64,000 nt of DNA, taken from assembly GCA_015179045.1 (NCBI GenBank), contig WHUZ01000018.1, positions 1 through 64,000 of the forward strand, given 5' to 3'. The position numbers and the translations under genes were made by a program. The notes below the pieces were generated by a model. The model was not told where the DNA came from. It saw only the letters and a program-made list of their open reading frames with translations, and made no database searches. Each line of letters begins with the position of its first letter. Within the stretch, counting starts at the first letter, position 1. Below, piece by piece: positions 42,322-53,116 of the stretch. The DNA comes from Kalaharituber pfeilii. Taxonomy: Eukaryota; Ascomycota; Pezizomycetes; Pezizales; Pezizaceae.

Positions 42322-43056
42322 GGCGTTTGTCTATTTCTTTTAGTGTCTGTCGCTGTAAGTCTTCGGCTCCGCGATGAGGGCGGCTGCCTAGTTGTGTGTC
42401 TCGAAAGAGGTCGTCTTTCCTTTGTACTAACCCAGCGACAACCTTCTGTCCGATTTTGGCTACCGTATTCAGTAGTGTAATTGGTCTCCAGCTTCCCGGT
42501 TCATTGCTTGGTCTCCCTTTCTTCAGTATCATAACCACATCGAACCCCCTGGCAAACTGATAGTTCCCATTAATATAATCGACGATCTCCTCCCTCAGTG
42601 CGGTCCATAAGGTGGTCTTTCTTATAGTCTTTAGAAGGCCATACTATATCCCGTCTGGCCCTGGTGCTGACCTAGACTTGGTTCGTGCAAGGGCTCGGTC
42701 TATGGCTGTCCTTGCTTCCTCTCTCCCTATGAGTGGACTCTTGGGTTTCCTTGCAGTACCTGGAGGCCCTGCGTCGTGTGACAGGAAGTTGCAATCCATG
42801 AAAATCGTGACTATCTGATCGTTAGTACTGGGGATGTCCATGAGTTTCTCGGTTCCTAAAGGGATCTCGGCTAGCCGAAATATATCCCAAGGTGAAGTGA
42901 CGCGCTCCTCCTCTAGGAAATCTTCCCAGTATGCCTTCTTCTTCTCTCTGATGATGTCTCTGAATAGTCTTCGGGCTCTTATCTTTTTCTGGTTAGTGCA
43001 GTGTCTGTTTCGTAGGATGTACTTCGTCATCCTCCGAGCTTCCTTCGTCTCCTTGT
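42322..43056 (-). pseudogene. LINE RT N-terminal part
   Basis: KIRARRLFRDIIREKKKAYW, then SPWDIFRLAEIP, RSAPGPDGI, GSWRPITLLNTVAKIGQKVV and RPHRGAEDLQRQTLKEID. It stops before the catalytic YVDD. A frameshift lies near 42640. Confidence 0.85.
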
Positions 43057-44935
43057 GGGAGCAGACCACATAGGGGATGCGAAGACCTGCAGAGACAAGT
43101 ACTGAAGGAGGTAGACAGACGACTGGGAGACGGACACTGGACCGCGCTGGTCGGGGACGACATCAAAGCCGCGTTCAACCACGTCCGGAGCGAGGAAGTG
43201 GTCAAAACCATCGAAGAAGTGAACCCGAACATAGCGGCATTCGTCCAAGGATTCACGACACCCACTTAATTCACGATATCCTGGGACGGGAAAGAGAGGC
43301 AGAGGAAGAATGACGGACGGGGTACCACAAGGATCACCACTATCTCCGGTCATTTTTCTAGTGGGGGTAGCCCCCCTGACGAGGAAAACCGAAAAACGAC
43401 AATTCACACGCACCTACGTGGACGACTTTCACAGCGTGATATCGAGTCCGTCGATGCGGGAGTTGAAGAGGGCAATAGCAAAACACAGAAGTGAACTCAC
43501 CGCGGACGCCAGAGAGGCAGGCTTCGAGATCGACCCCCAAAAGGCAGAGACACTGATAGTTGGAGTGAAAGGGAAAAGTTATCGACTGGTGGGGCTGACG
43601 GTGGACTGGGAGCTTAAATACAACGAACACTTCGACAAAAGGCTGAGACTGGGGAAAGCGGCCTGGAACGTAGCTGCTAGGCTCACCAGAATACCCCCGA
43701 GCAAAAGAAGACAACTGTACACCAGCGTAGCCAGGAACATAGCCACGTATGGGAGCTGGGCATGGAAGAAATACGCGAAGGGTGCACCCGCGGAATCGAA
43801 ATTACGGTCCCTAGAAAAATGGCAATACACGGTCGCCAGAGACATCTCCAGAGCCCCCTGGGGCACTAGAAGACAGATAGTTGAAGGGATAATCAACTTG
43901 GAATCGGTGCACACGGTCGTCGAGGGAGAAGGGGAAAGAGTGGAGGCACGCGCACTGAGATTCCCCGGGGAGAAAACACACGAAGATAAGGATACCCGGT
44001 ATCTAAGAGGGGACCTACGACACAACGAACCCTTGCCGATCTACATTCATCCTACACATCCAAGCGACCTAGACAGGGAAGAATGGGAGAGAATCCTGGA
44101 AAAGGAGATCGACGAAGGATGGCAGGGAGTGTACACGGACAGAAGTAGGATCGAAGAAAGCACGGGAGCAGGAATATACCATCAGACGGGATCCACATCA
44201 ATCTTCCTGGGTCGAAGGAGCACGGTGAACGACGGCGAGCTGATAGCAATAAGCGAAGCGTTGGAACAACAAGGCGAGCTGCTGATTGTCACCGACTCAC
44301 AAACGGCAATAGCAAGACTTCGGAGAATAGGAAGAGGGGAACCCACGGTAGACGGCGCGTCCACATTGGTTAGGAAGAGTTGGGAGAACCGAGTAGCGAG
44401 AGGGGACCTAGACCTGGCAGTGATATGGGTTAAAAGCCACAAGGGGGTGAAAGGGAACACGGAGGCAGACTGGGCGGCCAAAATCGGCACAGCGCTACAA
44501 TACGAAGACGAGATCGTAACAGAAGCAGGATTAAGACAAGACTATAAGGCACTGCGAGCCATGGAGAGAAACCAGGCAGGCTTAAATTACCGGCCCTTGC
44601 AAATCGCCGACCGGAGGAAGTATCTCTCGACGCTGGCGGGGATCCTGGGAAACAAAGGACTGAAAGAATGGAGATACCACATAGGGAAGGCCGAATCACC
44701 GGAATGCCGATGGTGCGGGGAGGCCCCGGAAAACTGGGAACATGTACGGACAGACTGCAAGGCGTGGGCTAGGAAATGCGGGGGGGCGGAAGGTATAAGA
44801 CAGATCGATAAGGGAGTAAACATACGGGAGATCTTGGAATGGGCACGGGGAGAATAGATGAGAGTGACGCATATATTTCACTTATTTTATGTATTTAAAT
44901 TTCGCCATAGCCCATAGGGCGGCATGCGATTAATG

Positions 44936-44964
<29 letters not shown>
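43057..44964 (+). mobile_element. LINE-A copy 3, 1.9 kb, nested in a LINE
   Basis: TTCGTCTCCTTGT at 43044-43056 and 44965-44977 flanks it. It starts in RT (EDLQRQ) and ends with ATTTCGCCATAGCCC, GGGCGGCATGCGATTAATG and poly(A). Its host is the RT linker of the minus-strand LINE. Confidence 0.95.
43310..44857 (+). pseudogene. LINE-A ORF2, RT palm to finger, 515 codons open
   Basis: The upstream part (43075-43300, DIKAAFNHVRSEEVV) is in the same element, but a stop at about 43266 and a frame change separate it. From 43310 it reads TDGVPQGSPLSPVIFL and RTYVDDFHS (RT active site). RNase H is next: VYTDRSRIEE (usual G is R), NDGELIAIS, IVTDSQTAI, WVKSHKG, EADWAAK. The finger is CRWCGEAPENWEHVRTDC. 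It is truncated at the 5' end, but it is the longest unbroken LINE frame here. Confidence 0.88.
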
Positions 44965-44966
<2 letters not shown>

Positions 44967-45128
44967 CGTCTCCTTGTCGAACCACCTCTTGGACCTCCCA
45001 TTGATCTGGGCGTATTTAGTGAATGATCTATTCAGCTCCTGTAGAAGTTTATAGGCACTGGTTTCTTCCTTTAAGGGATCTCCCCATTCTCTTCTATGTA
45101 CTTATCCCATCGGTCCCAGTCAGTAACC

Positions 45129-46821
45129 CGGAATGTCTCCATCCAGTCATTTTTCTGACTGGATGGAAGTAGGGATAAGAGGCGCTAGCCAGATATATAT
45201 TTAAAGCATCCACTAGTCTACTAGTACATACAACCATGTTCACACCCATGTTCACATCGTTATCCACCACGCCACCAGACCACCTAATCCAGTACTTGGG
45301 TATCTACTTCAGTACCCTCCTGAACTATCCTACGTGACTGCAGAACAATCACATCCTGAGTATGATTATCTGCACTATCATCATACTCCTGAATTTCATA
45401 ATCTTCCGGCATTTCAGTCACTTTTCGCCGTGAGTACAGAATTCGCCGTGAGTGCAGAATAATAACATCCTGAGTATGATTTTTAGCAATATTATCATGT
45501 TCTTAGATAGCTCGCCATTTAACTAACTCAGCTTCAGCCACTTCGGCACCAGTAGGCCTACGAGCAGTGACTTTTGTCTTTGGGTTATGTGAGGTTGGGT
45601 ACCAGATGCTGTTCAAAACTGGGTCCAGAAGCTTGGTTTTGGAGAAGGTAAAATTGTAGTTGGGAAAGTGGGGGTTTTCCAATGAGTTTGCAATGCTTGA
45701 ACAGTTTGTTGAAACTCTCAAACTTGATGTGCTGCTATATGAGCAGGTTGTGCTGCAAAATGACTCTCGAGATTGTATGTTGTCTGAACAAAGTTGTATC
45801 GACCTTGAGGGTCAGGTAAGAGATTAGGTGTTAGAAGTGGAGTGGATAATGAGGTCTGAGTATTGTCAAGAGTCATAGTCTAGTGTTGATATAGATCCCA
45901 TGCCGATTTGCTGAGATGCTAACGAGGATGAATAAGTGAAAGTGGGATAGACTCCTCAAGAAGAAAAAATGTGTACAGAAAGTGTTGATATGAGATAGCA
46001 TATTGGATAATAATCGAGCATGTAGTACAAGGAGTATTTCCCATATCTTTAGCAGAATCAGAGTTCTGGTAAGTAGAAGATGATGCTGCTTGCCATTCAT
46101 ATTTTAATATGTCAATGTAATACATAGTAACATACTTCTGTAACTGTGAAAATGCTCTGATACCAGTACTGTCTAGATGAAGTGGCCAATGACGCTTAAG
46201 GCGACTGCGTCTCTCGACCAATGAAGTATCATCACTGACTTTATCGAAGTACCGTACCTTTATTAGTCATACTTGTATAATTTTTTTTTTTTTTTTTTTA
46301 GACATATAGATTAGAAGAAATACTTACTAGATGACGAATGGCTTCATCAAGATTATGCCTTGGATCTAAGAATGCTTTAATTGCAGGATGAAGACCTTCA
46401 GCTCGCTGTATACTATAGCAACCAAGATTTCTATAGTTGCATGTATGAATTTGAAGTACTTGATGTGTTTTAGGAAGCCAAAACTCATCAATATACTGAT
46501 GTTCAACAGGTAGTAACACCTCTTGCATATCATTGAAGACTTTTTCAAAAGTTTCCCAAGATATATACTGTATCCAAGCCCAAATACGCAGACGAACAAT
46601 CTTTAGTGGTTGTATGAGACGAGGTGTAAGCTGAAGCAATACCGGTAGCAGAAGAGAGGCAGTGAAGGAAGCATTGTTCAAATTTTTCGAAATATCCATG
46701 CATCCTTGTATTGTGGCGTTATGTACTAGTAGATTAGCGGATGCTTTAAATATATATCTGGCTAGCGCCTTTTATCCCTACTTCCATCCAGTCAGAAAAG
46801 TGACTGGATGGAGACATTCCG
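45129..46821 (-). mobile_element. MULE-C copy 2, complete ends, 1.69 kb, non-autonomous
   Basis: About 80-bp inverted repeats start CGGAATGTCTCCATCCAGTC and contain an internal palindrome (CATCCAGTCA/TGACTGGATG), then GGCGCTAGCCAGATATATAT. Flanks TCAGTAACC (left) and TCAGGTTACC (right) are an imperfect target duplication. It splits the endonuclease-RT linker of the LINE. The catalytic transposase core is deleted. Confidence 0.82.
45500..46699 (-). pseudogene. MULE-C transposase relic
   Basis: 46699-46298 encodes MDISKNLNNASF, NDMQEVLLPVEHQYIDEFWL, NLGCYSIQRAEGLHP and FLDPRHNLDEAIRHLV, matching the region after the DDE core in MULE-1. Lower down are decayed SWIM-region frames and a PTGAEVAEAELVKWRAI stretch (45503-45721). 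A long T-run interrupts it at 46279. Confidence 0.72.
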
Positions 46822-46859
46822 ATTCAGGTTACCTGAATTGTCCTGCTCATCTGTACTTC

Positions 46860-48105
46860 ACACTTGAGGTTGCCTAGTATCATAGCGTGATCTGTCCCGG
46901 CTATCCAGGATGTGCCTGTCAGTCTCCAATGACTCTCCATTCACCTGTTCTGGCGAATACTAGGTCTAATAGAGCCTTCCTAGTAATGCCTGCTACCTGT
47001 CGCGTCCAGGTGAACATGCTCTTGTCTAGTTGCTGTTTTAGTCCTTGAGCTTGAAGGGTGTCTCTTAGGATAGTTTCCTCTCTGGTCCTGCCTGTCTGAC
47101 CAGTCATGGTGAGGGCTGTTGAAGTCTCCTATTATTAATTCTGGGGTCTCCTATTTTCCTCCAGTTTCCTTTTCTATGTCTGTATTTGTTATTCCAGTAG
47201 TATACCCCAGTTATCCTGCATTCTTTATACCTTACAGTGACGTGCTTGTCTGTCCCAGATAACCTTTATATTCCTGAATGATGTCTTTTTCTAGCAATAG
47301 GGTGCGATTCCTCCTCTCCTTTTGGGGGTTGTGTATTGTGGCATATGCTGGGTGAAAATGTTGTACCTCCCTCCCGGTGCTACCCAACTCTCCCCTGTGA
47401 ATATTAGTTCTGTCCTCCTGTCTGCCCGCCTCCTGTAATATAATGTCCGCCCCTATCACCCCTCTCCCTACATTTTGGTATATTGTGCTAATCATTGTAG
47501 TAGGGGTAGTAGCCTCTCTGGTTGCCCTCTGGGGACGTGCTCTAGCCATGCGACTACATTTCTGGATGATGATCTCCGTATCTCCTGCAGCACTGGCAAG
47601 TCTTGTTGAATCTGCCATTGAGGTATTGGGGCTCCTCGGCTTCCTTCCTCCTCGGAGAAACGTTGTAGCCATTCTGGTAAGTTCCTCTGTTTGGGGATCC
47701 ATTCAATGACCTGTTCTACCTGGAAATGGTGGCAGTACCCTTCTGAGTCAGTGTATCTGTACCGTCTGGCTTTGTTGGACTTCTCCTTTCCTAGGTCCGC
47801 TCGCAATAGGCATTTGACAGTTTCCCCCCCGGAACTATAGGCCATTTCTTAGAATTTGGACTACGTTGTCTGAAACAAATATTGAGATAGCAGGATTCCT
47901 GTTTCTGATGGGGACTTGCTTGTCTGATAGTCTGCGAATGTTCCTGTTGGATACATTTTCGATTCTCATTTCTCACTCTACCCTCCCGATCCCTTTGTTG
48001 GGTCTAATGTCAAAGGTTACTAGCTCTACTAGGCGGCTGTCCCAGTCTACCCTTGCACCGGGATTGGCAAACATTTCCTATTCATCGTGATTGGGGCACA
48101 TTGCT
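46860..48105 (-). pseudogene. LINE ORF1 C-terminus and AP-type endonuclease, frameshifted
   Basis: 48090-47850: FANPGARVDWDSRLVELVTF and RKCIQQEHSQTIRQ. 47845-47700: VKCLLRADLGKEKSNKARRY, probably ORF1 end. 47560 onward: IYQNVGRGVIGADIILQEAG, the usual start of the endonuclease, then HFHPAYATIHNPQKERRNRT. 47107-46919: REETILRDTLQAQGLKQQLD and TRKALLDLVFARTGE. Several frameshifts. The endonuclease nicks target DNA for reverse transcription. Confidence 0.72.
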
Positions 48106-48300
48106 GTTTTAACATTTTTCTTTCTTTTCATTTTTTTCGTTCTGGTTTGTGGGATATGAAATGCGCAGGTCTATCATGCATGAATTGAACAATATATACA
48201 GTACAAAAATAACAACGCTTCCACCCTAGGACTCCCAATTACACCCCTCGGTTACAAACCCTCCCTGGGCTCTCAATCTAGGCCCCCCAGTAAACCACCT

Positions 48301-49895
48301 CTACAACCTTGGTTTCAGGAACAACCTGCTCTCCTCTGGCGCCAGTTCGTAGCTGGCGTCGAATTCCTCTGATGCGTCCTGAGGAAACCACGCCATCTGT
48401 GATGCAAGCTGTCTTGCGATCGTTGCATCATAATCCTAGTTCAAAAAGTAAGATTTATGTAGATGGGGCTTGGGTAAGCTTTTTTGACATACCGAGAGTG
48501 GCTCCTGCACGGGTGCAGGGACGTCGGGCCAAATTCCTGCCCAAGCATAGCCATGATTGGGAGCGGCCAGGAGCTGTGGTTGCTGGGCCTCCTCTGGCGG
48601 TGGTGCCCAGTTCGCTCCCATTTGCATGCCTACGGGCAGTGAGGGGTATGCCTGTGGAGCAGGTTGCTGGAACTGCTGTTGCGGTGGGGCTGGTGCTTGT
48701 GAGCCCGAGGCCATTTGTATCTCTGCCGGCATCCATTGGACCGGCGGAGCAGGTCGCTCCGCAGCCAGCAGTCCCATGCCCGGACCGTTCGCATCCTGCT
48801 GCTCCGGCCTTATAGACCAATCACGGCCCTTGCAGGGACCCCTGCCCTTGAAACTTTTCTTTTTGGGCGTCGGTGGCCCCGGAGGGACGATCTCGCCCAA
48901 GCTATGAGGGGTTGTGATGGTGGAGGAAGGTTCGGAGGGGGTGTTAGTAACGAGACTAGGCGGGGTGGCTGGCCTTTTTGGTGGTGCACGCGTAGGCTTC
49001 TTTGTGACCTTGCTGCTCTCGTCGGCTCTGGCCCGAGGGCGTGGGGTCTTTGCCGCGGGTCCCTTTTTGGCGCTCCTTGTGGAGGGGCTCGGCGCAGCAC
49101 TCTGCTCCGTGACGGGGGGGGGGCGGGCTGGCCTGGAGGCGGATGGCTTGGCAGAAACGGGCTTGGGGCAGGTTCGCTTTGGTGAGGCAAGGTGCCTGTG
49201 CTGGCAGTCGCTGCGCCATTCATGGTCGGCGGGCCAGTGGGAAGGCGTATCCATTGAGGAAGCTGCGCGGGGCCAGGCTGGGTAGGATGCGATAGACTGG
49301 TATACACGGTCTTCCTAGGATCCATTGTACCAGGAGCGCTTGGCGTAGATTGTGTGCCAGGAACTCCGGCTGCTGGGTTCACGGTACCGGCGGGAGCGCA
49401 GCTATTGGCAGCCGCAATGGCAGAGGCCCGGGCTATAACCACGGTTCAGGGCGGTGAGCATTTGAAAGTACGCTTGGCTTGGCTTGGGCAGGGAGACATA
49501 CCCTCTTGGGCGCTGACAGCTTCTCCCAACTCGGCGTCATTGCCCATGCTTGTCCTCTCGTCATCATCCTCATAGAAGAGCTCATCCAGGTCTTGCGAAG
49601 TCTCCGCCTCTGAATCCTGCGTGAGATCATCTTCTCCCTTGTGGGAGATGGAAGAAGCCGGATCAGCGTGGTCCTCGGCGCCGGTGGAGGATACAGCCTT
49701 CCCTCCAACATCAGCCTCCCACAAGCCGGGGAATTGGCCAAGGAGCATAGGGAGATCTTCGTTGAACAGGGTGTCAAGGTCCAAAAGGTCCATATTGGAG
49801 TTGAGTTCTTGATTCTCAACAGACTTTTTTGACAAGCGGAGTAAGTAGAATATGGCAAGAGATGAAGGGTCTTTTGTAGTATGGGGTGTTGTCAA
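48301..49895 (-). pseudogene. Pro-rich protein gene of unknown function, two frame breaks
   Basis: Starts MTTPHTTKDPSSLAIFYLL and has an acidic part (DLDTLFNEDLPML, LDELFYEDDDERTS). An in-frame TGA occurs at about 49446. The same frame goes on (MDPRKTVYTSLSHP), then shifts at a run of about nine G at 49120. Beyond it, a Pro/Lys-rich stretch (KKGPAAKTPRPRARADESSK) and Gln/Pro-rich sequence lead to YAWAGIWPDVPAPVQEPLS. A 57-nt intron (48436-48492, GTATGT to ACTAG) joins in phase to DYDATIARQLASQM and the end FLKPRL, stop at 48301. The intron and biased composition argue for a host gene. The breaks may be decay or assembly error. Confidence 0.55.
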
Positions 49896-50174
49896 AGTTC
49901 ACAGAGCTGAGCAGCAAGAGCAGTAAGTAGGTAGATAGATAGTCTCTCGCAGAATGATGATCGATAAAAGATGGGAGGAAAAGGAACTGGGACACACAGA
50001 CTGTCCCTTATATACGACAAAACAAACACTGCAGAAACTGCTTTGTCCTTTTCCGTACCTGTCCATAAAAGTCAAAAGGTGGTGACTGAGAATCAAGGTT
50101 CTGATCAACTACATTGAACGCGGTGGTTTCTGGGCCTCGAAGCGAAGCAACAAGGGACGGCTGTAAAGATTTTG

Positions 50175-50530
50175 AATTATGACACCAAAGGAACATTCTG
50201 CGCTAGGCTGATTCACAAGTTGGCAAAAGAGCTCGCTAGGCTTCGGTATAGGTATCGTCTACACGGCTTTTGTTATGTGACTGCTGTCTCTTCTGCCTAC
50301 GGCTGTCCGCCTAAACGTTGAGAACAGGGAGGAGGGTATACGCTCAGGGCGGCTCGGGCGAAGGGAACACAGGGAGCCGACGCGAGCCACCTTTCTGGTT
50401 CGTCTGCAAGGGACCCGAAGAACATTTAGATTATGACAGGAAGAAACATTCCGCGCTAAACTGGTCAACAATCTAGCAAACGACTTGCTAGGTTTGAGGT
50501 ATAGGCATCATCTATGGCGGGTTTTTAGCT
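50175..50530. repeat. Diverged direct duplication, about 100 bp, upstream of the Pro-rich gene
   Basis: 50177-50275 and 50432-50530 share GACACC/GACAGG, GAACATTCYGCGCTA, a GCTAGG block and a GGTATAGGYATCRTCTA block. They lie 280-640 bp upstream of the ATG at 49895 and could be duplicated upstream sequence. No known regulatory site was recognised. Confidence 0.6.
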
Positions 50531-51108
50531 GTCTTTTCCAAAGGCCTTAACCCGAAGCTTGAGGACAAGACAGTGGCAAGTGGGTACTGGGATCACATTG
50601 TTCCACTTCTCACAAGCAATCTGCACCTACGATCGCCAACTCGCAGCGTAAAAATCTCTACTTTGAAAGTCCTATTTTTTTTTTTTTTTTCCCCTGCTCC
50701 CAGGTTGCGGTATCCCCCCCCGCAATTCCCCTCGCTAAACCCCCACCTCGCTTATTTCCCCGCTTCCCCATGGGGCAGGCACGCCTGTACTCTTTTCCGC
50801 TACCACTTTCGGGAATTTAAGCGAGCTGTCGCAACGCCCACCCCCACAAAAACAAGCTTTGTTGCAAGATATATTCTATTGTAGCGCGAAAGTATAACAA
50901 AAAAATTCAAGCTTACTGCGATGAACTGGTTCCTGCTCCGGGAAGGTAGCGGTCCTAGTGTTGACAATTAGGGTGGCGGTTTTACCATACGCGCGAAGGG
51001 TTAATTATAAGCGGAGACTATTTACGCAGAGCAGGGTCTGGTCTACGTTGCGGTTCACAAGACAGGGGGGCCTCATGTTCGCTGTGGGGAATATGTAAAG
51101 TGGAAGCA
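50531..51108. other. Spacer without supported gene
   Basis: Contains a T-run at 50668 and C-rich sequence. A 103-codon frame at 50573-50884 is low complexity. No tail hairpin is visible at the T-run. Confidence 0.4.
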
Positions 51109-51118
51109 AGAGGAAGGG

Positions 51119-51120
<2 letters not shown>

Positions 51121-51154
<34 letters not shown>

Positions 51155-51194
51155 CTTTCATTACTCGCATGCCGCCTAAAAGGCTATGGCGAGG
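51121..51194 (-). mobile_element. Micro-retroposon family A, 74 bp
   Basis: AGAGGAAGGGAA at 51109-51120 and 51195-51206. Own strand CTCGCC..GCCT-TTT-AGGC..GCGAGTAATG and about 34 A. Confidence 0.93.
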
Positions 51195-51206
51195 AGAGGA
51201 AGGGAA

Positions 51207-53017
51207 GTAGGGCTTGAGCATTGCATCTTACTCTGTTTTACATGACCGTTGCTATGTTAGCAAACCGATACCCGGGCCCATTGTCCGGTCCAGCGGAAGA
51301 CTAACCGGCGTAGCTTTCTAACTCTGAGCCGCTTGTACTGCCGCGACTCGCTCCCGTCTGGCCGCCGGCCTCTGCGCTTACCCCGGCATTCGATGAGGGT
51401 TAAGCATTGAGATTCTAGTAAACCCTACTACGATTCTATCATTGAGTGGCGTACCCCATTCTATTGTACTGCCATTCTCCTAATTGAGTCGAAAAAAAAA
51501 ACAAAAAAACAATACATTACTGATGCTGAGGGCTAAACCCTAATGCTTGTTTTTGCTTCCCTCCGAAACATTAATGGAAACAACCCGAAACATTAATGAT
51601 TGTTTCCATTTCCCTTCGGTTAGGTCTGATTGGAGGGCTAATAGTTGTTTGGAGACGCCTAGGGAAACACTGTCCTTCACGACATGTGAGGTTAACTTAG
51701 TTGAGGGTGAGTATGTGAAGATCTTGGTTCTGTGTGGGAACCGTTCGTGCTGTGACTGCTAGGGCAGGCTGCTTAGTGTTGACGATAATTTTTGTCGATT
51801 GTCTTTGCAATCGTAGAGTAAATGTTTGCGGTTCGGGAGCCGCAGGGACAATGTGCCTGCCCGTATAGGTTCCGGCGGCGCTGGGGATGCTGGGTCCAAT
51901 CGCGAATGGCATCTCCGTTCCGAGCATGAAGGGGTGGTGGGGGTTCATGGGAGCTCCAGAAAAAACCAGGACCGGGGGAGCAAGCCAGCCTGAGTTGGGC
52001 TTGAATTCTAGAGCGCGGACCTTTTAGCAATTGGTCAGTGCATAGGCGTTTTGTGGATGTATCGTGGTTGTAAGCGCTAATGCTGCAATTTTTTTATTTT
52101 CCTTTTTGTATTTTTTTTTTAAAAAATCTTACTTGTTCTGTCTGTTTTGAGTTTGTGTCTTATTGTTTCGACTGAGCAATAGCTGGCTTGTTTGTTATGT
52201 GATGTTAGAGGGGAAAAGTCTGGTAACTGCGGAATTAAGGTGCCAATGGAGATACCTATCGCGAAAAGTAGGCCGCAGTTACGTTAGTAGGTGCGGCTAT
52301 CAAATTCAAGCAGCCAAGCGTAGCGAAGCTCTGGACGATATTTTAGATACAGTCACTGGTCAGAAGTCTTGGTGAAAGGGTCGTGGCATCTTCCAGTCTC
52401 CGGGCTGTCTCTGGTTCTTGGGCTCTGGTATGTTTGATGATGTCTTGAAATTTATGGAGTGCCCACTGCTGGTCCTTCTGAATGAAAGTGATATTCTCTC
52501 GGGACTTCCAATTCTGGATGTGGTGGAATTCTATGTTGTTGACCTTCGGTCTCGGTTTCGGCTAGCGTCCTGTTCGGGAGGCGCTTTGAACTCTGCGTGA
52601 GTCGGCCCGATGGTCGGAGCGCCCTCGTCTGGTTTTCCCTGCCATGATCGATGTGGGTGTGGATCGGGCTAGTTGTGTGGCTTCCTTGTGACTGGTATGG
52701 TTGTTGTCGATCTGTATGGCCGTAGCGTGGTAGTATGTGTGTGTGGCTGCCCGGGTGGCAAATGGTGTGTGCAACTTGTACTAGTGGGTGTGGGTGGCGG
52801 ATGCTGGGTGGCGAATGTTGGGTGGCGAGTTGTCCTTGTCTTGCGTGGTGTGGGGGGCAGCTGATGGGGTCTCAAGGTGCCCCCGCTGTCGAGGTGACTG
52901 TGCAAGCTGAGGGTGAGTTGGGGAGATGGATGGAGATTCCGAGAGACGTCCCACGCGCGTTGATGGCTGTTTCCCTGGGGGAAAGTGTCTGAAAGATCGT
53001 TTCTTGTACGTATTTCT
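51207..53017. other. 1.8 kb without recognised gene, possibly LINE-B 5' body
   Basis: Only frames of 60-85 codons on both strands. 52735-52900 is rich in GTGGGTGGCGG-type repeats. Since a LINE-B tail follows at 53018, part of this may be unrecognised LINE-B sequence, but no RT or RNase H motif is visible. Confidence 0.35.
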
Positions 53018-53116
53018 AGCCTGTCTCCGGGCTATGAGGGCTTGCCCAGGGACCCTGCCATGGCCAAGTGCTACAAGCGGGGTTATGTGATTAAAAAAAA
53101 AAAAAAAAAAAAAATT
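53018..53116 (+). mobile_element. LINE-B 3' tail
   Basis: GCCTGTCTCCGGGCTATGAG, CCTGCCATGGCCAAGTGC, AAGCGGGGTTATGTGATT and poly(A), matching 20690-20800. It abuts the foldback element. Its 5' limit is not resolved. Confidence 0.75.

Larger units (their letters stand above)
42322..48105 (-). mobile_element. LINE host copy (LINE-A relative), minus strand, split by two insertions
   Basis: Three pieces join on the minus strand: 48105-46831 (ORF1 end and endonuclease), 45128-44965 (linker) and 43056-42322 (linker and RT start). They are separated by MULE-C (45129-46821) and a LINE-A (43057-44964). Joining reconstructs RTIQVTDWDRWDKYIEENGE and later WFDKETKEARRMTKYILRN. The 3' half of ORF2 is lost at 42322, where repeat R begins. 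The 5' edge near 48105 is approximate. Confidence 0.75.

Noticed and set aside
44430..44823. Minus-strand frames opposite LINE-A copy 3
   Set aside because: Antisense shadows of the RNase H and finger coding region.
46279..46299. T-run as a further micro-retroposon
   Set aside because: No hairpin tail sequence beside it and no flanking duplication. It is better read as a homopolymer expansion in the MULE-C relic.
50668..50790. T-run with C-rich sequence as a family B insert
   Set aside because: The CCCCGCTT..CCATGGGG order resembles the tail only loosely, and no duplication was found.
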